From NCBI GenBank assembly GCA_003149915.1, contig QAMK01000008.1, positions 1 to 18,053 of the forward strand: a DNA stretch of 18,053 nt, read 5' to 3'. Made by a program: the position numbers and the translations under genes. This document shows, in pieces, positions 8,501 through 14,955 of the stretch (position 1 is the stretch's first letter; the number at the start of each line of letters is the position of its first letter). The notes under the pieces were generated by a model. The model was not told the origin of the DNA. It made no database searches and worked only from the letters and a program-made list of their open reading frames with translations. The stretch is from Bacillota bacterium. Lineage in GTDB: Bacteria; Bacillota_I; Bacilli_A; RF39; UBA660.

Positions 8501-9002
8501 GGACTATCTTTCTCGTAAGGCAAAGCCACGTATTAACTACGGTTTCGGGTTCAGTGTAGAATGGAAAGGATTATCTATTGATGCCTTGTTCCAGGGTGTA
8601 GGAGGATATGATCGAATGATTAAAACCAATAATGGTGATGGTGTATTCCAATCTGAAGCCCGTCCTTATTTTGAATTGTGGGCTGGAGATGTTTGGACAT
8701 CGGAAAATACGAATGCTAAGTATCCGGCTGCTACTGGTGAATGGTCTGAAGATTATGGAGCTGCAGGTTCTACTTTTTGGATTAGAAATGGTGCTTATTT
8801 GCGTCTGAAAAATTTGAATATCGCTTACACTTTGCCTAAACAATGGTATCAGAATTGGGGATTGTCACAGGTACAGGTGTTTGGAAATGGTACGAACTTA
8901 TTTAGTATAGACGGCATGGATGAAATGGATCCGGAGCAGGAAAAATTAGATTCTTATCCGATTATGCGGACATTTACTGTCGGGTTGAATGTTAACTTTT
9001 AA
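5598..9002 (+). CDS. susC: SusC-like TonB-dependent outer-membrane transporter with STN domain
   Basis: 1134 residues. Sec signal peptide 1-23 (cleavage after AYA). STN domain at about 28-98 (LVVKNKTLKQFITQIEKETEY, then the QIILKLP strand). CarboxypepD_reg-like domain at about 111-182 (ITGVIKDQNGEPVIGANVSVKG ... SYIGYVSQ). TonB-box/plug start at 187-205 (DEVVVVGYGTQKK), with AGRAPGV in the plug. A long beta-barrel follows and ends in FTVGLNVNF, with the terminal aromatic residue needed for barrel assembly. It imports oligosaccharides into the periplasm using TonB energy. The STN domain is specifically the signalling element for sigma/anti-sigma control, matching the FecR protein upstream. The susD start is 11 bases past the stop. 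Length is within the usual 1000-1150 range. Confidence 0.97.
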   Translation: MFKLNWKLFPVLVAFGACNIAYAQAEKLDLVVKNKTLKQFITQIEKETEYTFMLDQTVDQNQKITVDSQQESLDVILAKAFAGKQISYEIVGKQIILKLPRTTQTNQTKKITGVIKDQNGEPVIGANVSVKGTTIGTITDVDGNFTLEVPEDASIQVSYIGYVSQEIKAGNKTQLDILLKEDTQALDEVVVVGYGTQKKVNLTGSITAIKTEELENIPVSNLSNALAGRAPGVTITNNSGFAGASSSIRIRGSFGEPLYVINGIIRDKTAFDALDPNEVESINILKDAASASIYGSKAGNGVVLVTTKKGSVQKPVFQYKASYTTANTTQPLQDFSATDELIFANRAATYRNSLKENPDPNFQVPYGPDVFEYFKDKSYNVNDLIWQNPWNQEHNVSVNGGNERITYYMMLGYHGEEGSYENTNYNRYNFRSDITTKITDAFKVNFNVSGNERDYKRFYWPYDWDPESMTLSDFYRTTFNHSRLRPEYVDEFGNPSDKRTEYPVNRIAEMVFGDGYEKTRARNLEAILRFDLDLDKYVKGLSTAVIGQYNAGDKNRKRFAPFLKWYNFQSDIDNVFKPAPVDPNQMSIHNLGSSYENIQENVWLDQSYQFNWMVNYNRSFGKHQVSGMMAYEIAKSTRKNLTGSAENLLTSSIDQIFVSSSDVIHRNFDGYEEESSRLSWVGRFNYNYDDRYIAEFSFRQDGNSKFGSGQRWGFFPSFSLGWRISNEEFMKPIEWLSNLKLRGSYGTTGDDTDTSVSDGVLAPFGWRDKFKSATGYMFGSNYFPGIAVGATPNPYLTWATLKVYDAGIDYGFLNNSLVGEFDFFHKKKTDILQQRVASVPDTYGRSKAAENFAEQQWTGFEMSLRYSNHIGNVNYSVNANMGYVKDKWTKFDEPENLSGWKSRIGYPNDFLKGYVCEGIIRTQEQLDALPEGFTQFGKKPRLGQLLYKDIRGTNEAWGADGKVDSNDWDYLSRKAKPRINYGFGFSVEWKGLSIDALFQGVGGYDRMIKTNNGDGVFQSEARPYFELWAGDVWTSENTNAKYPAATGEWSEDYGAAGSTFWIRNGAYLRLKNLNIAYTLPKQWYQNWGLSQVQVFGNGTNLFSIDGMDEMDPEQEKLDSYPIMRTFTVGLNVNF

Positions 9003-9013
9003 TATGATTGACG

Positions 9014-10744
9014 ATGAAGAATTATTTTAAATATATATGTTTGTCACTGGTATTGACCGGAATGGCCGGAATGACCAGTTGTGATGTGTTGGATATAAAT
9101 GATTATCAAAGTTATAGTCCGGATAATGTTTGGAATGACCAAAAGTTATCCGAAGCCTATTTGTCGAATTTATATTCTATCTCTTTTTCTGGTTGGCCTG
9201 TAAATAGTGGTATGTATGCGGATGAGACAAGTGGTATTATGGGTATGGATTATGTAATGCCTAATAACAATAATTTTAAATATTGGCCTTACGATAAGAT
9301 TTATAAAATAAACTTGATGCTGGAAGGTTTGGATGAGGGGGCTTTGAAAGAAGATTTGAAGGTAAAACTGAGAGGGGAAGCACTCTTTTTACGTGCTTAC
9401 CATTATTTCAAAGCGTTGATTCATCATGGAGGTATTCCTTATATTACCACTGTTCAGGAACAAGGAGTGGATGATCTTTATGTCTCTCGTAATTCGTCGG
9501 CAGAATGCTTTGACTTATTAGTGAAAGATTTGGATGAAGCGATAAAAAATCTATCGGAGCGAAACACGGGAAATGATTATGGACATATTGATGCTTCTGC
9601 AGCTTTGGCTTTAAAGGCAAAAGTATTGTTATATAAAGCAAGTCCACAGTTTAACCCGCAAAGTAAGTATACCAATCCATACGTAGACGAAGCGTATGAG
9701 GTGAATAAGTTGGCTTATGAAACATTGTTGCAACGTGGTTATGGCTTGTTAGATGACTATACAGATGTATTCGAAACGAAAGGTCATAAAGAAGCTGTAA
9801 TTGCTGTGATTTATAATAATCCGAATAAAAAAGATGGTCGAAATGAACAGACTTGCCGTCCTATTTCACAATCAAAAGATAACACTGGTGGAGATCAGGT
9901 TATTTGGAATTTAGTAGAGGCTTATCCTATGAAAGATGGGAAAAAAATTGGAGAATCAGATAAATATGCTTACGATATTCAGAACTATTGGAAAGATCGT
10001 GATCCTCGTTTTGAGGCAAGTCAAGTTTGGAATGGGGCTATTTTTGAATTGAGTGGAATTAATGGTCGTCGTCAGTATACCGTTTTTAATATTGCCGATA
10101 TATATGATTCTTTCTCAATAGAGTGCCCTGCGGGTTATAACCGTACCGGTTTTTATCCTCGAAAAGGTATAATGGAGAGTCTTCCTCAGGCTGAAGTCAG
10201 AAATAATGATTTTGATTGGTTGGAAATGCGTTTTGCGGAAGTTATGTTTAATTATGCAGAAATAGCTTGTGCCAAAGGAATTACGGATATAGGCTATACC
10301 GTATTGAAACAGATTCGTGAACGTGCGGGAATTGAACCCGGAGAAGATGGCATGTATGGTTTGCAATCAGGTATGACGGCAGATGAGATGCGGATTGCAT
10401 TGTTGAATGAAAAACGTATTGAGTTTGTATTTGAAGGACAACGTTTTTGGGATCTTCGTAGGAATCGTATGTTAGAACAAATTAATGGAATACATAAATA
10501 TGGTTTACAAGGAGAGTACAAAGGTGAAATAACATCAGAGATACAACAAAAAGCAAATAATTATGAATTGCTTCCGGAAGATTTTACGTATAAAGTACAA
10601 GAACTGTTCTCTCCGGGCGAAAAAGCTATGTCTGTACCTGATACATATTATTTCTTTCCTATCAAACAATCTTCTATTGAACAAAACTCAAAACTGGAAC
10701 AAAATAAAGATTGGGGTGGAAGTTTTAATCCGGCTTTAGAATAG
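9014..10744 (+). CDS. susD: SusD/RagB-family surface glycan-binding lipoprotein
   Basis: 576 residues from the ATG at 9014. An in-frame TTG at 9008 would add two residues, but the ATG gives a clean lipoprotein signal with lipobox MTSC and Cys23, so I prefer it. The N-terminal part (DVLDINDYQSYSPDNVWND, then AYLSNLYS) and the TPR-like helices with RGEALFLRAYHYFKALIHHGGIPYI (about 118-142) are typical of SusD. The C-terminal half has FAEVMFNYAEIACAKG and the well-known RIALLNEKRIEFVFEGQRFWDLRR-type block at about 455-480 and ends with the YFFPI ... WGGSFNPALE motif. It forms the lid of the SusC channel and captures glycan at the cell surface. It is translationally linked to susC (11-base gap). 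A hairpin after the stop probably shapes expression of the genes that follow. Confidence 0.97.
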   Translation: MKNYFKYICLSLVLTGMAGMTSCDVLDINDYQSYSPDNVWNDQKLSEAYLSNLYSISFSGWPVNSGMYADETSGIMGMDYVMPNNNNFKYWPYDKIYKINLMLEGLDEGALKEDLKVKLRGEALFLRAYHYFKALIHHGGIPYITTVQEQGVDDLYVSRNSSAECFDLLVKDLDEAIKNLSERNTGNDYGHIDASAALALKAKVLLYKASPQFNPQSKYTNPYVDEAYEVNKLAYETLLQRGYGLLDDYTDVFETKGHKEAVIAVIYNNPNKKDGRNEQTCRPISQSKDNTGGDQVIWNLVEAYPMKDGKKIGESDKYAYDIQNYWKDRDPRFEASQVWNGAIFELSGINGRRQYTVFNIADIYDSFSIECPAGYNRTGFYPRKGIMESLPQAEVRNNDFDWLEMRFAEVMFNYAEIACAKGITDIGYTVLKQIRERAGIEPGEDGMYGLQSGMTADEMRIALLNEKRIEFVFEGQRFWDLRRNRMLEQINGIHKYGLQGEYKGEITSEIQQKANNYELLPEDFTYKVQELFSPGEKAMSVPDTYYFFPIKQSSIEQNSKLEQNKDWGGSFNPALE

Positions 10745-10764
10745 TTTTCGGTTTAATTTGTAAT

Positions 10765-10802
10765 CAAATGATGGCACCGAAGTCTGTTGGGTGCCATCTT
10801 TG
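10765..10802 (+). terminator. Hairpin between susD and the enzyme genes
   Basis: CAAA plus GATGGCACC (10770-10778) pairs with GGTGCCATC plus TTTG (10790-10802), 13 pairs with one bulged T (10769) and an 11-base loop. Only TTT is in the arm and the tail is not a strong U-run, so partial termination or an mRNA end-stabilising structure is more likely than a full stop. Such hairpins would give higher susCD than enzyme transcript levels (inference). Confidence 0.65.
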
Positions 10803-10845
10803 GATAAATAACTTCTCTTATTTAAATTCTAATATTCTGTAAAAC

Positions 10846-13314
10846 ATGAAATTGAAAAAGATCTGTGGTGTATGTATAATTACTTTATTGGCGTTTTCTT
10901 CTTGTAAACAATCGTATGTAGATGAGTTGACGACACAGTACGCAACCATTAGTGTAGATGGAAAAGGTTTTATTAGGCAAGTGATAGATAATAGAACAGA
11001 TGTAAATTATCTGGCAAAAGAGACTACTTCTCCTATTTTGAGTTTATATGATGGCGAACGGTATATTATGCCGATAAGTCTGAAAGTAGAGGAAGGTAAA
11101 TGGATACTTATGTTTGAGAACCAGTCGGAAGCGGTTCTTTCGAAAGATGTGAAGGATGGTTATGTTTGCCTATCTTTGGTCTCATTAAGTAATCGTGACC
11201 AAATAGAGGCTGTGGCCTGGGGACCTTATGCAACGAATATTTCTCAATATATAGGAGAAACGGTGGGGGTTGTGCGTGATACAACTTTTGCAATTGGAGT
11301 TCAGGCTTTGGGTATAAATACCACGGAGGGAAGACCTCATTTGGGAGACGATGCGACCGGAAAGTTTTGTATTAATCCTCTTCCGGGACAAAATTTACCG
11401 GATGAGTTGAATGATAAAGTTGGACAACAGATTTCGGACATCAATGTAAACGAAGAGGGAGATATGCCTGAATATGTGCGTCAGTGGCGAGGAAATGCCG
11501 CAGTGGAACGTCCGTATGGTAGCGATATTCAATTTTTCGCTCGCGACTGGCGCAATGAAAAGGTGATTGACTATGGCGGTAGAAAGCAGACGGTGACTGC
11601 TTTGGATAAGGATTTCATAGGAAGTGCCATCGCCTTGTTTGCCGCGCCCTCTTCGGAAGCGATCGATGTTATTGGTAAAATCGAAGTGGGTGAGGGATTG
11701 CCACATCCGATGATAAATGGGGAGTGGATTAAAAAGCGGAAGAATCAGAATCCTGCTTATATGTTGTATGAGGGAAACTCGCTGGATAATGCGTTGGATT
11801 ATGCCGATTCTTGCAATTTCAACCTGGTTCATATCGGGGATATATTTCAAAGTTGGGGACATTTTGATTTGCATACTTCTCGTTTCCCGGAAGGGGCAAA
11901 ACAAATTAAAGCTTTTACGGAAAAAGCCAAAGCACGTGGTATAGATATTGGTGTACATACCTTAACAATGTTTACCTCTACGCACGACCCGTATGTATCT
12001 CCTGTGCCAAGTGATAGTTTGGCTATTTCCGGAAGTTCTGTTCTGGTAAAAGAGATCAGTGCAACTGATAAGGATATAGAAATTGACTCTCCAGAGTTTT
12101 TCACTTATTTGGGTGAAACTCGTTCAGCGAAAATTGGAACAGAGATAGTGTCATATAGAGAGGTAACCAAAGAAAAGCCGTATAAATTATTAGGTTGTAC
12201 TCGTGGGCAATTTGGTACAAAAGTAACAGCTCATAAGGTTGGTGATAAAATTGATAAATTGTTAAATAATTGTTACAGCGGTTTCTTTCCCGATATTCGT
12301 TTAGGAAGTGTGTATGGTAAGCGTTTGGCGGAAGTGTGCAATGAAACAGGTATTGCTCTAATGGACTTCGATGGGTACTATGGCGGTTCGCCAACAGGGC
12401 ATGGTTGTTTGGGAGCTTCTATGTTTTTGAAACAGTGGTTTGAAGGGTTAGATCAAAAAGGTATTATTTCCTGTGGTTCATCTCCGTTTCATTATTGGTG
12501 GCATATCTATTCATTTATGAACTGGGGAGAACCTTGGTATGATAACTTGCGTGAAAGCCAAGTGAATTACCGTTTGGAAAACCAACGTTATTTTGAGCGC
12601 AACCTGATGCCGGGGATGCTAGGTTGGTTCAAATTGGAACAGACTTATCGTCCGGAAGACATTGAATGGATTCAAGCTCGTAGTGCTGCTTTTAATGCGG
12701 GTTATCTACTTCGTGTGGATGAAAGTATTGAAAAAAATGGATTTAAGAGTCAATTGTTTGAAGCCATTCGTGAATGGCAAAAGATTCGTAACAACGACAT
12801 GCTTACGATAGAACTACGTGAACGTATGAAAAATCCTAAAAATGAATTCCATTTGGAGAAGAACAGTGAGGATTCTTGGACAATTTATGATGTCACTTTG
12901 CAAGGTGGAAATTTGCATAAATACAGAATGGTACAGACTGGCGAACCTTTACTTAGTAAATATACTTTTAAAAATCTTTACGATGAACAACCTGTAACTT
13001 TTTATGCCAATATACTATCAGGAGAAGATCGGGATGCTACTATTAGTAACCTTAAGTTGGTTATAGAAGGTTGTGCCATAGTGAATATACCTACGATATT
13101 AAAAGCAGGTGATAAGATTTACAGCGATGGTAAGATGGTATATGTTTGTGATAGTTTTTGGAATGCGAAAAACAGTTATCCACTTCCTGAAACAGCATTG
13201 TGGAGTGAAGGCGATAATATAGTGAATATAGAATGCGATTTTTTATCAGAAAAAGCTCCCTCTGTCGAATTTGAATTTAAAGCTATGGGGAATGCGGTAA
13301 CAATAGGTCGTTAA
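10846..13314 (+). CDS. Large lipoprotein, probable TIM-barrel glycoside hydrolase of unassigned family
   Basis: 822 residues. Lipoprotein signal with lipobox AFSSC and Cys20. Residues about 30-270 look like an N-terminal beta-sandwich. From about 305 a barrel-like pattern appears: NLVHIGDIFQSWGHFD, then KARGIDIGVHTLTMF with strand-helix spacing, then GIALMDFDGYYGG (D507, D509), GIISCGSSPFHYWWHIYSF and MNWGEPWYD. Acidic residues at strand ends (D507/D509 and the Glu of WGEPW) are candidate catalytic residues, by inference only. Between these strands, at about 400-470, sits an inserted beta module with IGTEIVSYREV and TRGQFGTKVTAH. The C-terminal region (from about 660) is beta-rich. I cannot match it to a CAZy family with confidence. 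Its place after susD is where a surface glycan-binding protein usually lies, and the lipid anchor fits a surface or periplasmic enzyme working on the imported glycan. It could instead be a binding protein with an enzyme-like fold. Confidence 0.6.
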   Translation: MKLKKICGVCIITLLAFSSCKQSYVDELTTQYATISVDGKGFIRQVIDNRTDVNYLAKETTSPILSLYDGERYIMPISLKVEEGKWILMFENQSEAVLSKDVKDGYVCLSLVSLSNRDQIEAVAWGPYATNISQYIGETVGVVRDTTFAIGVQALGINTTEGRPHLGDDATGKFCINPLPGQNLPDELNDKVGQQISDINVNEEGDMPEYVRQWRGNAAVERPYGSDIQFFARDWRNEKVIDYGGRKQTVTALDKDFIGSAIALFAAPSSEAIDVIGKIEVGEGLPHPMINGEWIKKRKNQNPAYMLYEGNSLDNALDYADSCNFNLVHIGDIFQSWGHFDLHTSRFPEGAKQIKAFTEKAKARGIDIGVHTLTMFTSTHDPYVSPVPSDSLAISGSSVLVKEISATDKDIEIDSPEFFTYLGETRSAKIGTEIVSYREVTKEKPYKLLGCTRGQFGTKVTAHKVGDKIDKLLNNCYSGFFPDIRLGSVYGKRLAEVCNETGIALMDFDGYYGGSPTGHGCLGASMFLKQWFEGLDQKGIISCGSSPFHYWWHIYSFMNWGEPWYDNLRESQVNYRLENQRYFERNLMPGMLGWFKLEQTYRPEDIEWIQARSAAFNAGYLLRVDESIEKNGFKSQLFEAIREWQKIRNNDMLTIELRERMKNPKNEFHLEKNSEDSWTIYDVTLQGGNLHKYRMVQTGEPLLSKYTFKNLYDEQPVTFYANILSGEDRDATISNLKLVIEGCAIVNIPTILKAGDKIYSDGKMVYVCDSFWNAKNSYPLPETALWSEGDNIVNIECDFLSEKAPSVEFEFKAMGNAVTIGR

Positions 13315-13330
13315 AATTTGAAAGAGAAGT

Positions 13331-14923
13331 ATGGATGTGAAAAAGAATATATCGCTGATAATGAGAAGTGTTTTGTGTTTTCTTGCAATATGGTTATCTT
13401 CTGGGATTTGGGCGCAATCGGACTTAGTTCCGACTCCGACTGATTTTGTAAGGAGAGAGGGTGCTTTTGTTATAGGTAAGGGTCAAACTATTTTAGTAGA
13501 AGGAACTTCTGCAGGACAGGTTGATGAAATTTTCCGAAAGCAATTAGACGATATGAAGTTGTCTCAATCAAATAGTGAGGGAGTTGTTATTTTTCAACTA
13601 TTGTCTGAGGTAGGAATATTTTCCGAAGGATATATTTTGGATGTAAAAAGCGATACAGCCAAGATTATGGCTTCTACAGAAGCCGGATTGTTCTACGGGA
13701 AAGAGGCGTTGCTTCAATTGATTCGTGTGGGAAAAGGTCGTGTAGGAGCATGTCGTATTCAAGATAGTCCCCGTTTTGCGTGGCGTGGATTTATGTTGGA
13801 CGAGAGTCGTCATTTTTTTGGAAAAGAAAAAGTGATGCAATATTTGGATATAATGGCCTCTTTACATTTGAATATTTTCCACTGGCATTTAACGGATGAA
13901 CCAGGGTGGCGGATTGAGATAAAACGTTATCCGGATTTGACAAAGATTGGTGCGGTTGGTAATTGGCATGATGCAGATGCATCTGCTGCTTTTTATACTC
14001 AGGAAGATATAAAAGATATTGTTTCTTATGCGGCAGAACGGCATATTATGGTCATACCTGAGATTGATATGCCTGGACATGCGACATCTGCTTGTCGGGC
14101 TTATCCTGAAATATCCGGGGGGGGAGAAGGACGTTGGAAAGGATTTACTTTTCATCCTTGTAAAGAGGAAACATTTGAGTTTATAAGTAATGTATTGGAT
14201 GAAGTGGTTGATTTATTTCCAGCACCTTATATTCATATAGGTGGAGATGAAGTTCATTATGGTAATCAAAATTGGTTTACGGATTCCGATATACAGCAAT
14301 TTATAAAGGAAAATCACTTGGTGAATGAAACCGGATTGGAACATTATTTTATTCGTCGGGTGGCAGATATTGTTGCTTCAAAAGGGAAAAAAATGATTGG
14401 TTGGGATGAAATAGTGGATGCGGATGTCTCTCCTGAAAAAGCAGTTGTTATGTGGTGGCGTCATGACCGTAAATATCAATTAGTGAAAGCTTTGGAACGA
14501 GGCTATCAGGTTATTTTAACTCCTCGCTTGCCGATGTATGGCGATTTTGTTCAATATCCGACACACCAAATAGGGAGGCTGGAGTACAATCTGTTAGAGG
14601 ATGTTTATCGTTTTCCGGAATCGTTGATGAATTTGGTACAAGGATACGAGAAGCAATTACTAGGTATTCAATATTCAATGTGGACGGAACGTATTGCTGA
14701 TAATAAGCGACTTGATTTTATGACTTTTCCGCGTTTGTTTGCATTTGCAGAGGCTGCATGGTCTCCGACGAATGTAAAATATTATGGACGATTTATGAAG
14801 AAACTACCGAGCTACCTGAATGTATTGGATCAATTAGGCATTTATTATTTTAATCCGTTTAATCCATCCGCTACTCCGGAACCGATAGGACCGGATAAAC
14901 AGGATGTGTTAAAAAATGGATGA
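13331..14923 (+). CDS. GH20 beta-N-acetylhexosaminidase
   Basis: 530 residues with a Sec signal peptide (1-28, cleavage near IWA/QS); no lipobox, so probably periplasmic. A GH20b-type N-terminal domain spans about 30-140. The catalytic TIM barrel from about 145 shows RGFMLDESRHFFG, HWHLTDEPGW (184-193), EIDMPGHA (244-251) and the hallmark HIGGDE, with the Asp-Glu pair at D306/E307 used in substrate-assisted catalysis (known for GH20). Later conserved pieces are KKMIGWDEI, VVMWWR and SMWTERI. It releases terminal beta-linked GlcNAc or GalNAc from oligosaccharides. It starts 16 bases after the previous stop, in the same operon. A run of eight G at 14117-14124 (codons around residue 263) could slip and would truncate the protein before the catalytic pair. 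Confidence 0.95.
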   Translation: MDVKKNISLIMRSVLCFLAIWLSSGIWAQSDLVPTPTDFVRREGAFVIGKGQTILVEGTSAGQVDEIFRKQLDDMKLSQSNSEGVVIFQLLSEVGIFSEGYILDVKSDTAKIMASTEAGLFYGKEALLQLIRVGKGRVGACRIQDSPRFAWRGFMLDESRHFFGKEKVMQYLDIMASLHLNIFHWHLTDEPGWRIEIKRYPDLTKIGAVGNWHDADASAAFYTQEDIKDIVSYAAERHIMVIPEIDMPGHATSACRAYPEISGGGEGRWKGFTFHPCKEETFEFISNVLDEVVDLFPAPYIHIGGDEVHYGNQNWFTDSDIQQFIKENHLVNETGLEHYFIRRVADIVASKGKKMIGWDEIVDADVSPEKAVVMWWRHDRKYQLVKALERGYQVILTPRLPMYGDFVQYPTHQIGRLEYNLLEDVYRFPESLMNLVQGYEKQLLGIQYSMWTERIADNKRLDFMTFPRLFAFAEAAWSPTNVKYYGRFMKKLPSYLNVLDQLGIYYFNPFNPSATPEPIGPDKQDVLKNG

Positions 14924-14955
14924 ATGATTGTTTGTCTTACAAAGAATATTACCAA

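Noticed and set aside
9008..9013. TTG start for susD two codons upstream
   Set aside because: The ATG at 9014 gives a normal lipoprotein signal, and TTG starts are rare in this group.
11395..11958. 187-residue open frame on the minus strand inside the unassigned lipoprotein gene
   Set aside because: It lies entirely within a well-supported plus-strand gene, its product has no recognisable domain and composition typical of antisense frames. The same holds for the other minus-strand frames inside susC, susD, GH20 and GH2.
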